Assembly: GCF_004345025.1 (NCBI RefSeq)
Contig: NZ_CP037745.1
Location: forward strand, 868,001-932,000
Origin: Rheinheimera sp. D18
Lineage (GTDB): Bacteria > Pseudomonadota > Gammaproteobacteria > Enterobacterales > Alteromonadaceae
DNA: 64,000 nucleotides
Direction of reading: 5' to 3'
Below the pieces are notes generated by a model that was not told where the DNA came from, did not search any database, and saw nothing but the letters and a program-made list of their open reading frames with translations. This document shows, one piece after another, positions 31,700 to 39,274 of the stretch (its first letter is position 1; each line of letters starts with the position of its first letter). The translations under genes were made by a program, and so were the position numbers.

Positions 31700-31737
31700 A
31701 ATCAACAAGTGTCTTGAGCATATGCTCACTCCAGCGC

Positions 31738-31814
31738 GGAGCGGTAGTTCAGTCGGTTAGAATACCGGCCTGTCACGCCGGGGGTCGCGGGTTCGAGTCC
31801 CGTCCGCTCCGCCA
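31738..31814 (+). tRNA. tRNA-Asp (GTC), copy 4, variant acceptor stem
   Basis: Same as the others except that the acceptor pair 5:68 is C-G (GGAGCGG/CCGCTCC) instead of T-A. Both sides changed together, so the fold is kept. This is the last copy; no clear terminator hairpin follows, only T-rich sequence. Confidence 0.97.
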
Positions 31815-31855
31815 TTTCACTTTATTTTACTCACTTTTCTAATATTAAAAACTAT

Positions 31856-32554
31856 TTAATCAGCTAGATAGCTTAGCTGTCTGTCACTCGCGTAGCGTTG
31901 CAGAGTTTCGCTAATATAGGCTTTATATGGCGAGTGGTCTGATACTACATAGTGGCCATTAATAGTCTCTAATAATTGACGTTTATAATGTTTAGTCGAT
32001 GCTAAATTATGTTGCTGTAAATAATAATTAAAGGGTGCCTCGTAGGTAATTAGCGCACTGCTGCGCCCTTTTAAGAACATTTCTACAGCGCTAATGCTAT
32101 CGGGCAAGTCAATAAAGTTATACCCCTGATTCTGCAATATTTGTCGTTGACCGTGGTAATCAAAGCTACGAATTGCCGCTATCGTTGGCTGTGGCTCACG
32201 CATAACAGATACAGCCTGTGTCAGTAAAACTAAGTTCATTCTTGCGTAGGGTGGTTCGATAAAGCTTACGTTTTCCGGTAACGCTAACGTATATTTAATA
32301 TTGATGGTTAAATCTATTTCACCAGTTTCTAGCATTTTATAAAGCCGCGCAGGAGTAGCGCACACAGTAGTAACTTGTATATTTTTGTTTTGTAAAATAT
32401 CTCGGGTTAAGTCAACTGCACTACCGTTGCAAATAGCGGCTGAAGCGCTAATAAAATAAGGCGGGAAATGATGAACACCCATACGAATTTCATTATCTGC
32501 CGCAATAGTAGTAAAGCTTGCGAGTAATAGTAGTAATATCAGTGTTATGCGCAT
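31856..32554 (-). CDS. Periplasmic solute-binding protein of the SBP_bac_3 type
   Basis: Encodes 232 residues with a cleavable signal peptide (ITLILLLLLASFTTIAA). The rest (IRMGVHHFPPYFI, then VDLTRDILQN, GEIDLTINIKYT) follows the family 3 amino-acid-binding fold, with two cysteines (CNGS and TVCATP) that may form a disulfide. No permease or ATPase gene is adjacent, so it is not part of an obvious importer; it could be an orphan sensor. It follows eptA by 88 bases, and that gap holds a possible promoter and a 22-base inverted repeat. Ligand unknown. Confidence 0.8.
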   Translation of the reverse strand: MRITLILLLLLASFTTIAADNEIRMGVHHFPPYFISASAAICNGSAVDLTRDILQNKNIQVTTVCATPARLYKMLETGEIDLTINIKYTLALPENVSFIEPPYARMNLVLLTQAVSVMREPQPTIAAIRSFDYHGQRQILQNQGYNFIDLPDSISAVEMFLKGRSSALITYEAPFNYYLQQHNLASTKHYKRQLLETINGHYVVSDHSPYKAYISETLQRYASDRQLSYLAD

Positions 32555-32584
32555 AGCTATTTATCATACTGTGAGATATTAAGC

Positions 32585-32616
32585 ATAGTAGCTTACCGTT
32601 GCCAATTGACAACGGT
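32585..32616 (-). promoter_or_regulatory. Possible promoter with overlapping inverted repeat before the binding-protein gene
   Basis: On the minus strand TTGTCA (32607-32612) and TACTAT (32585-32590) are 16 bases apart. ACCGTTG (32595-32601) and CAACGGT (32610-32616) form a perfect 7-bp inverted repeat with an 8-base loop covering the -35. It could be an operator or a small hairpin between eptA and this gene; there is no U-run. Confidence 0.4.
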
Positions 32617-32642
32617 TCTGCATAATTTTTGTCTAATATATG

Positions 32643-34289
32643 TTAAGCGGTACTATAACAGCCATGAAAAATATTCTGCGTCGGTCTTATTGCACCAGAT
32701 TCTATGCGCAACCAGCTAAGTACTGAGTCAAATACCATATCGTGGCTGCCTGCTTGTGCCGCATTTTGTTGTAGGCAATCTGTTTTTAGCGCCGTGTTTT
32801 TAATTGTTTCAGCTGAAAACCACATTAGTAACGGTACCTTAGTTTGCGCTTCTGGTGCCATCCAGTAGGGTAAGCCGTGTAAGTAAACACCGTTCTCACC
32901 AAGCGATTCTCCGTGATCTGAAACATACAGCATAGATGTATCAAACTCAGTTGAAAGCTGTTTTAGTAGCTCAATAGTGGCGTTTAGTAAGTCATCGGTA
33001 GCTAAAATGGCATTGTCGTACGCATTAATAATATGCTCGGTTTGGCACTGATTTAGTAGGTTGCTTTCGCATTCAGGTGTAAATTGCTTTTGCGTTGCTG
33101 TACTGCGTTTATAGTATTCTGGGCCATGGTTGCCTTGCTGATGCAGAACAATAAATATCGGGGTAGCCGCTGATTTTTCCGCTAGTAACTTCTGTTTTAA
33201 GCCATTTAGCAACACCAAATCAGAGCATTCGCCAGCCGTACAGTTTGCATCACGGGCAAAGCTTTGATCTTGCTCTACCCGGTCACACATGCTTTTGCAG
33301 CCGGAATTGTTGTTACGCCACATTACCTTTACGCCGCTACGTTTTAGAATGTCGAGTAAGTTGTCTGAGTTTTTTGCCAATGCTTCGTTATAGTTTTCGC
33401 GGTTAAGATAACTAAACATACAAGGCACAGATACGGCGGTGGCTGTACCGCAGGAATCAATAGCGCCGAAATTGACAATGTTTTGTTTAGCAATACGTGG
33501 TGTAGTGCTGCGTGAGTAGCCGTTAATGCCTAGATGATCTGCCCGTACTGTTTCGCCTAACACCATAATAACTAGCTGTGGTTTACCGGTGCCGAGAATA
33601 ACTTGCGCATCTTCGCCATGGTGTACGAAGCTTTGGCTGGTTGGTACTGCTGTTTTATCATGAAGAGTGCCAATAACCGCATTAAGGATATTAAAGGGTA
33701 CGGCTTGATGCTTAAGGTAACGGTGCTCTCTAAATAATGAAGAAAAGCTTTGATACTGCGTTATTACTAAAACAGCAATCATTGCGACAATACTTAACAT
33801 TGCCAGACTGTAGCGCAGCACTGTGCGTTTAGACCCGACTTTGTGGTGCTTAGTCCAGATAATGAGTAAAGAGGGGAGAACAAAATAACTGGTAAAATAA
33901 GGCAGCATTGCCCAATTAAATAAACCGTAGGCTTCATGGCTATCGGTTTCCAAGGCATTTAGTAACATGCTTTTATCCATTAACATGCCGTATTGCAGCA
34001 TAAAATACTGGCAGCCAGTGGAAAGTAAGAGTAAGCCGATTAGCCAAGTTTTTTGTAATCGACCAACGCCAAATAATTGGCAAATGAATAGATTTAAGAA
34101 AAACAGCAGGCTTACCAATACTAATGTGAGCGAGCTATCACCTAGTGGCCAAATGCTGTGTATAAAACTTTGATTAAAAGCCAGAGTGAGTAACGCAGCA
34201 ACAGCGATATTAGTTAATAACGACGATACTACTGGCCTCTTATATGGCCGAGCCGGGGTGGTGGTTACTGATAGCGTATCTGCTGACAT
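32643..34289 (-). CDS. eptA: Lipid A phosphoethanolamine transferase EptA
   Basis: Encodes 548 residues. EptA moves phosphoethanolamine from phosphatidylethanolamine to lipid A phosphates at the periplasmic face, lowering negative charge and polymyxin binding. Five N-terminal membrane segments (about 25-45, 53-72, 80-98, 127-145, 160-178) precede a sulfatase-fold domain: GETVRADH (E246 zinc ligand), SCGTATAVSVPCMFS (T282, acceptor nucleophile) and YVSDHGESLGE (Asp-His). Several cysteine pairs fit the disulfides of EptA/MCR enzymes. It lies downstream of the PmrAB-like pair and has its own PmrA-type box at 34339-34355. Confidence 0.94.
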   Translation of the reverse strand: MSADTLSVTTTPARPYKRPVVSSLLTNIAVAALLTLAFNQSFIHSIWPLGDSSLTLVLVSLLFFLNLFICQLFGVGRLQKTWLIGLLLLSTGCQYFMLQYGMLMDKSMLLNALETDSHEAYGLFNWAMLPYFTSYFVLPSLLIIWTKHHKVGSKRTVLRYSLAMLSIVAMIAVLVITQYQSFSSLFREHRYLKHQAVPFNILNAVIGTLHDKTAVPTSQSFVHHGEDAQVILGTGKPQLVIMVLGETVRADHLGINGYSRSTTPRIAKQNIVNFGAIDSCGTATAVSVPCMFSYLNRENYNEALAKNSDNLLDILKRSGVKVMWRNNNSGCKSMCDRVEQDQSFARDANCTAGECSDLVLLNGLKQKLLAEKSAATPIFIVLHQQGNHGPEYYKRSTATQKQFTPECESNLLNQCQTEHIINAYDNAILATDDLLNATIELLKQLSTEFDTSMLYVSDHGESLGENGVYLHGLPYWMAPEAQTKVPLLMWFSAETIKNTALKTDCLQQNAAQAGSHDMVFDSVLSWLRIESGAIRPTQNIFHGCYSTA

Positions 34290-34322
34290 GGGATCACTGC
34301 ATATAAAATCTGTAATATATGT

Positions 34323-34355
34323 AGTGTAAAAGCGGTTTCTTAAGAGGGTCTTAAC
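34323..34355 (-). promoter_or_regulatory. PmrA-type box and -10 of eptA
   Basis: Read on the minus strand: GTTAAG-N5-CTTAAG (34355-34339), then exactly 10 bases, then TACACT (34328-34323). The two half-sites match the PmrA direct repeat (YTTAAG-N5-YTTAAG) except for one base. The expected -35 falls inside the box, the geometry of an activator that replaces the -35. The same 10-base spacing recurs at 37166-37214. Confidence 0.8.
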
Positions 34356-34362
34356 TCAGTAA

Positions 34363-35751
34363 CTAACTACAGAGCGTAATAGGCAGACGCAGCATAATAC
34401 TGACTTCGCTCTGGTGTGAAGTATCAAAGGCTATACTGCCACCATGCAACTCCACAATACGTTTTACAATAGATAGCCCAAGGCCTGAACCATCGATATG
34501 TTGATGGCTTTGGTGGCGGAAAAAACGATTGCCCATGTTCTGTAAATCAGGTGCTACTGAGCAGGGGTTTTTTACGGTAATAGCTAAAATGTTGGCTAGC
34601 GCTATGTTTGCTGATATTGCTACGCTGGCGTTGTGTTCAGAATATTTGCTCGCATTATCAAATAGATTACGCAGTGCCGATTGCAGCAGTATGGTGTCGC
34701 CGCTAATGACTAACTCGGGTTTAATATCAATATGCCAACTTACTTTTTCCAGTAACGGTAGCCGCATTTGTGATAACGCATCTTGCACTAATGTTATTAG
34801 TGGTGTGGTCGCGCGATGAATGTCTTGTATCCGTTCTAATCGGCTAAGTGTTAATAATTGGTGTACTAGATGAGTCATGCGTTTGCTACCATCGACAATA
34901 GCGCTAGCTGCTTCAGTGATCTGCTCAGGTGTTGCCGCGTTTTGCAAATTTTGTGCGTGTAGCTGCAAGATGCTTAGCGGCGTTCTTAGCTCGTGTGCGG
35001 CGTCAGCAACAAAATGTTTTTCCTGTTGTATGTAGTGTTTAACGCGTGCGATAAGTTGGTTGATAGCGTGTTGGATCGGTTGCAGTTCTACCGGCTGCTT
35101 TAATGTAATTTCAGTAAGCTTTTCGGCGTGCTTTTCGGCTACGCTTTGTTGTAAGCGATTTAACGGATAAAGTATAAGCTTAACCACAAGATAGATAAGA
35201 ACGCTCAGCGGCAGAATCATCACCAATATTGGTCTAATTTGCGCCAATGCAATATGTTCGCTCATTTCTTGGCGCACATCTTCACGTTGAGCGGTAAATA
35301 CCCATAAATCGGGTTGCTGTAACAAACTAAAGCTAATCCAATGAACGCCTTGCTCAACCAGTTCGTGGTAGCCTTGCTCCGTTTGCGGTTCGGGAAACTG
35401 CGATACGTTTTCTGATGCCATAATAAGCCGGTCAGCTTGCCATACTTGAAACGCAATTTTACGTTCATATTTATGGCCGGTTTGACGCCGCTCTTGCGCT
35501 GAGGTTAGGTTCTCACCGGTATCGGTAAATTCGGGTACGGTAATAATCAGTGGCGTGTCAGTTGAAAACTCAGGCATTGCAGTTAACATGGTGCTGACTA
35601 ATCTTGCGTTGCGCGCTAGCTGAGCATCATAAATTTCATCCAGTTCATGCATAGCGTCGTTATAGGACACCAACGCGGTGAAGCTAAGACTACTAATCAT
35701 AATTAGATTAATAACAATAATTAGCCAAACTTTAATACTATTAATCTGCAT
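34363..35751 (-). CDS. PmrB/QseC-like sensor histidine kinase
   Basis: Encodes 462 residues: TM1 (~8-28), a ~140-residue periplasmic loop, TM2 (~173-193), a short HAMP-like linker, HisKA with FVADAAHELRTPLSILQLH (H253), and a HATPase with N-box NLFDNASKYS and G-box GSGLGLSIVKRI. The loop is rich in acidic residues and has an ExxE motif (HELVEQ), the type used by PmrB for ferric iron, though one such motif can arise by chance. It overlaps the regulator gene by 11 bases. Box sequences nearby support a PmrB-like identity; QseC is the alternative. Confidence 0.85.
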   Translation of the reverse strand: MQINSIKVWLIIVINLIMISSLSFTALVSYNDAMHELDEIYDAQLARNARLVSTMLTAMPEFSTDTPLIITVPEFTDTGENLTSAQERRQTGHKYERKIAFQVWQADRLIMASENVSQFPEPQTEQGYHELVEQGVHWISFSLLQQPDLWVFTAQREDVRQEMSEHIALAQIRPILVMILPLSVLIYLVVKLILYPLNRLQQSVAEKHAEKLTEITLKQPVELQPIQHAINQLIARVKHYIQQEKHFVADAAHELRTPLSILQLHAQNLQNAATPEQITEAASAIVDGSKRMTHLVHQLLTLSRLERIQDIHRATTPLITLVQDALSQMRLPLLEKVSWHIDIKPELVISGDTILLQSALRNLFDNASKYSEHNASVAISANIALANILAITVKNPCSVAPDLQNMGNRFFRHQSHQHIDGSGLGLSIVKRIVELHGGSIAFDTSHQSEVSIMLRLPITLCS

Positions 35752-36409
35752 AATGACTATTAAGCATGTAACCTACACCTCGGATGGTTTTTATTAGTTG
35801 CGGGTCTAACTTTTTGCGCAAACTATGAATATGCACTTCTATAGCATTACTTTCAGTTTCACCATCCCAGCCATGGCATAGCTCTTCTAACTGCCTGCGA
35901 GATAATATTCGGTCTGGTTGCAGCATAAAATCTTTTAGTAACATACATTCGCGCCGGGTTAACATAACATGCTGGCCGCGGTGTAAACATTGTAAATTGC
36001 CAAGGTCTAAACTGACATCCGCGACAGTTAATAAATCATCTCGGCGCACCGCGTTACGGCGGCTTAATACTCTAATTCGTGCCTCTAGCTCTAACACATC
36101 AACCGGCTTTACTACGTAGTCATCAGCGCCATTGTTAAACGCGGCTAGTTTAGTTTCTACTTCGTCTTGCGCAGTTAGCACCAATACTGGCAAAGTATGT
36201 CCAGCTTTGCGCAGCGTTTTTAATACGTCTATTGCAAAGCCATCTGGCAAGCCTAAGTCTAAAATTAGCAACGAAAAGTTACTGTCTGCAAGGGCCAGCA
36301 ATGCTTGTTTACCATTGACACAATGTTCCGGTTGATAACCCATATGCTTTAAACTGGTTATCATGCCCTTGGCTAAGGCTATATCATCTTCAACCAATAA
36401 AATTCGCAT
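35741..36409 (-). CDS. PmrA-like response regulator (OmpR family)
   Basis: Encodes 222 residues from ATG36409; an upstream in-frame TTG region would overlap the PAP2 gene. The receiver has the acidic pair (VEDD), phosphoacceptor D51 in LILDLGLPDG, T79 and K101. The winged-helix domain ends in TESNAIEVHIHSLRKKLD and TIRGVGYML. Asp51 and total length match PmrA. Its partner kinase overlaps downstream, and two CTTAAG-type boxes in this locus match the PmrA site, so it probably drives eptA, the PAP2 gene and the LtaS-like gene. Confidence 0.88.
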   Translation of the reverse strand: MRILLVEDDIALAKGMITSLKHMGYQPEHCVNGKQALLALADSNFSLLILDLGLPDGFAIDVLKTLRKAGHTLPVLVLTAQDEVETKLAAFNNGADDYVVKPVDVLELEARIRVLSRRNAVRRDDLLTVADVSLDLGNLQCLHRGQHVMLTRRECMLLKDFMLQPDRILSRRQLEELCHGWDGETESNAIEVHIHSLRKKLDPQLIKTIRGVGYMLNSHYAD

Positions 36410-36414
36410 TAGTG

Positions 36415-37119
36415 TTATTTGCCTATTACCGCACTGGGTGTACTGCAAACTAGCTTAAAGCACAGCTTAGCGCAAAGCAAACACAGGATAAACGTAGTGA
36501 TGTCGTGTGATAAAAAATGCGCGCCGCGTAACTGCTGAGCTATACCTAATATTAAGCCGAACACTAAGCCTACAGCTAAACCTAAATAGCGCCAACGCGG
36601 TAGTTGTTGTTGAAAAAAGAAAAATAACGCAACCCAAGCATAGCCTACACTGGCATGGCCAGCCGGAAAGCACTGCTGGTATGAAAGATAATTCGGGCGG
36701 TGCTGAAATAAGTGGATATAGGGTTCGGTGCCACCGAACAGTGCCAAATCCCACGGACAAGCAATATTGGTAATGGCTTTTAGATAAGCGACTAAAGCGA
36801 ATGAGCCGATAAGCGACAAGCTTAGTGCGATATAACTACGTACGGTTTTTGTATTACTCGGCACGCGATTGATAAGGTGGTACAGCGTTAATAGCAGCAC
36901 CACCGCACAAAATATATAGTTAAGTTTACGCGCACCTCTATGCAATACATTTTCGGTTAACCAGTGATGTTGCAATGCCCAGTGCTGCCCTTGCAAGATG
37001 TAAAGTTTGTTAGCTAACCAAATATCGCCACCGCCACTATCTAGTAGCAACAAGGCTAAAATATATAGCAACAAAATTAACAGTACCTTGCGGTCAGTGA
37101 TAAAAGATCGAATTACCAT
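36415..37119 (-). CDS. PAP2-family membrane phosphatase
   Basis: Encodes 234 residues with about six membrane segments. The three phosphatase signatures are present in variant form: KAITNIACPWDL (normally KxxxxxxRP, here with Cys-Pro), CFPAGHASVGY (PSGH type, H155) and RGAHFLSHDITT (SRxxxxxHxxxD type). Such enzymes remove phosphate from lipid A, undecaprenyl diphosphate or phosphatidate. It is first in the PmrAB-like operon, 5 bases before the regulator, and has a PmrA-type box upstream. A role next to EptA, either in lipid A phosphate handling or in lipid recycling, is inferred. The Arg-to-Cys change in motif 1 is notable. Confidence 0.83.
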   Translation of the reverse strand: MVIRSFITDRKVLLILLLYILALLLLDSGGGDIWLANKLYILQGQHWALQHHWLTENVLHRGARKLNYIFCAVVLLLTLYHLINRVPSNTKTVRSYIALSLSLIGSFALVAYLKAITNIACPWDLALFGGTEPYIHLFQHRPNYLSYQQCFPAGHASVGYAWVALFFFFQQQLPRWRYLGLAVGLVFGLILGIAQQLRGAHFLSHDITTFILCLLCAKLCFKLVCSTPSAVIGK

Positions 37120-37165
37120 AATGGTATAAACTCAGGCAGTTATTATGTGTGCACAGTATTAAAAT

Positions 37166-37214
37166 AGTGTAAATCAGTAATCTTAAGATGGGCTTAAGTA
37201 AAAGTTTTTAGTAT
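37166..37214. promoter_or_regulatory. Shared PmrA-type box with two divergent promoters
   Basis: CTTAAG-ATGGG-CTTAAG (37182-37198) is a perfect PmrA-type direct repeat; because each half-site is a palindrome it reads the same way on both strands. Exactly 10 bases from either edge is a -10-like hexamer: TACACT leftward (37171-37166, towards the PAP2 gene) and TAGTAT rightward (37209-37214, towards the LtaS-like gene). One bound regulator could thus switch on both operons. Confidence 0.82.
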
Positions 37215-37247
37215 ATTAAAAAAAACTATACTGAAGTATTTATTACT

Positions 37248-39254
37248 GTGACTAAAACAATATTAACGCGTGTGTTGGGCCCCTATTATCAGTTGTTTAT
37301 CATGCTGTTACTGATGGTATTACTGTTAACTTTTAGTCGAGTTGGCTTGTTTATTTGGCAGTTTGACCGAGTTAGTGCAACCGGCGCAATATGGCCACTG
37401 TTGCTACAAGGTGTGCGAGCCGACCTTATTCTAGTGGGCTTGTGGTTAGTTATACCGGTGCTGTTAGCGCCAGTTTGGGGCAGAGCCGCAAGCTTTGTTA
37501 GCTGGCGTAGCTTTTGTCATATTTGGGCCTTGCTCGGTTTATTGACGGTAATTTTTATCGAAATATCTACGCCGCAATTTATTCTGCAATACGATATTCG
37601 CCCCAACCGCTTATATATTGAATATTTAAAATACCCTAAAGAAGTATTTAGCACCTTATGGCATGGTTTTAGAACTATGTTGTTGGCAGGCATTGCCGTT
37701 ACTGCACTATTACTTTGGCTGGCAAATAAAGTATTACTTAACGCTAAACGTAGTGTCGCACCTTATAACAACAAAACCTTATGGCTTAGTTGGCCATTAG
37801 TGGTGTTTGTGGTGTTTGCCATGGTGCGTTCAAGTACCGAGCACCGACCTGCCAATCCAGCTTTATTTGCCGTTACCGGTGATGCACTGGTTAATTCGTT
37901 GGTGATCAGTTCGCCTTACTCAGTACTCTATGCCATATACAGCTTAAAGCATGAAGCTAGCGCTAGTGAAATATACGGCAAGCTAGAGCAAAAACAAATG
38001 CTAACGTTAGCGCTAGACTGGCCATGGCTAAAGCAAGCAGAGTTTGATCGTCAGCATCCTACCTCGCATTTTCGTCAGGCAAGTACAGCGGCAACGCGAC
38101 CGCTAAATTTGGTGATTATTTTAGAGGAAAGTTTAGGTGCTACCTTTGTTAAGTCGTTAGGTGGTGTACCAGTAACGCCAGAGCTTGAACAGTTAAAATC
38201 GGAGGGGTGGTGGTTTGAAAACTTGTACGCTACCGGCACACGTTCGGTGCGTGGCATTGAGGCGGTAATTAGTGGCTTTATGCCAACCCCAGCGCAAAGT
38301 GTGGTGAAATTATCGTTAGCGCAGCAGAACTTTTATACCTTAGCCTCGACATTATCAGAGCAGGGCTACCAGACTAGCTTTGTTTATGGTGGCGAAGCTC
38401 ATTTTGATAATATGCGTTCATTTTTTACCGGTAATGGCTTTGCTGAAGTTATTGACCAGCAAAAAATTGATAACCCAGTATTTGTTGGTAGTTGGGGCGC
38501 CAGTGATGAAGATTTATTTCGCGCCGCGCATCAACACTTTACAAAAATGCACCAGCAAGGCCAAGTATTTTTCAGTTTAGTGTTTAGCTCGTCAAATCAT
38601 GAACCCTTTGAGTTTCCTGATGGCCGTATTAGCCTATACGAGCAACCCAAAGATACCGTTAATAACGCGGTTAAATATGCCGATTATGCGATGGGGAAGT
38701 TTATTGCACAGGCGAAACAATCCGCTTACTGGCAAGATACGGTGTTTTTGATTGTTGCAGACCATGATAATCGCGTGTACGGCAGTAATTTAGTGCCGGT
38801 AGAAAAGTTTCATATTCCAGGTTTAATTTTAGGTGCGGGTATTACGCCTAAACGTATAACGCCAGTTGCCAGCCAAATTGATTTGGCGCCAACATTACTT
38901 TCACTTTTGGGTATATCAGCAGAAACACCCCTAATTGGTCGTGACTTTAGCAAAGACGATACAAGCCCCGGGCGCGCATTGTTGCAGTTTGATCAGTACT
39001 TTGCGCTGATGGAAGAAAACAACTTAACCATACTGCGCCCAGAAAAAACGCCAATTGCAGCGAGTTATGACCCAATAACAAAGCGCTTAACGGCTACTGC
39101 TCAGCCGGTTAGTGACGCGCAGCATAACAAAACCTTAGCTCAAGTATTACTGCCGTCGTTTTTATACCGGCAGCAGCTATATCGCAGTGCTAAGCCACTT
39201 GTTAATAAAAAAGAAAGTATCGTTATTGCGGAAAATACCCCTACGGCTAACTAG
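37248..39254 (+). CDS. LtaS-like sulfatase-fold phosphotransferase, inner membrane
   Basis: Encodes 668 residues from GTG37248. Five N-terminal membrane segments precede a periplasmic alkaline-phosphatase-fold domain: NLVIILEESLGATFV (Glu metal ligand), NLYATGTRSVRGIEAVISG (Thr nucleophile), VYGGEAHFDNMRSFF and VFLIVADHDNRVYG (Asp-His). This is the lipoteichoic acid synthase family; Gram-negative members transfer phosphoglycerol (OpgB) or phosphoethanolamine to glycans or lipids. Divergent from the PAP2-pmrAB operon and sharing its PmrA-type box, so a polymyxin- or acid/metal-response role is likely. The true donor and acceptor are unknown. Confidence 0.85.
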   Translation: MTKTILTRVLGPYYQLFIMLLLMVLLLTFSRVGLFIWQFDRVSATGAIWPLLLQGVRADLILVGLWLVIPVLLAPVWGRAASFVSWRSFCHIWALLGLLTVIFIEISTPQFILQYDIRPNRLYIEYLKYPKEVFSTLWHGFRTMLLAGIAVTALLLWLANKVLLNAKRSVAPYNNKTLWLSWPLVVFVVFAMVRSSTEHRPANPALFAVTGDALVNSLVISSPYSVLYAIYSLKHEASASEIYGKLEQKQMLTLALDWPWLKQAEFDRQHPTSHFRQASTAATRPLNLVIILEESLGATFVKSLGGVPVTPELEQLKSEGWWFENLYATGTRSVRGIEAVISGFMPTPAQSVVKLSLAQQNFYTLASTLSEQGYQTSFVYGGEAHFDNMRSFFTGNGFAEVIDQQKIDNPVFVGSWGASDEDLFRAAHQHFTKMHQQGQVFFSLVFSSSNHEPFEFPDGRISLYEQPKDTVNNAVKYADYAMGKFIAQAKQSAYWQDTVFLIVADHDNRVYGSNLVPVEKFHIPGLILGAGITPKRITPVASQIDLAPTLLSLLGISAETPLIGRDFSKDDTSPGRALLQFDQYFALMEENNLTILRPEKTPIAASYDPITKRLTATAQPVSDAQHNKTLAQVLLPSFLYRQQLYRSAKPLVNKKESIVIAENTPTAN

Positions 39255-39265
39255 CCTTAGGGGTA
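39236..39265 (-). terminator. Hairpin across the LtaS-like stop codon
   Basis: TACCCCTA.GGCT pairs with AGCC.TAGGGGTA (39236-39248 with 39253-39265), 12 pairs and one C-T mismatch, AACT loop. On the minus strand it is followed by ATTTTC, so it probably ends the RND operon; the stop codon of the plus-strand gene lies in its loop and arm. Confidence 0.6.
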
Positions 39266-39274
39266 AGTTGTTAC

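Noticed and set aside
31446..31721. Open frames across the tRNA array (both strands) with repeated peptides such as WTGLEPATPGVTGR
   Set aside because: They are translations of the repeated tRNA genes, a well-known annotation artefact.
31411..31814. Four near-identical 77-base units with 25-38-base spacers, resembling a CRISPR array
   Set aside because: Each unit folds as tRNA-Asp with encoded CCA and anticodon GTC; spacing and sequence fit tandem tRNAs.
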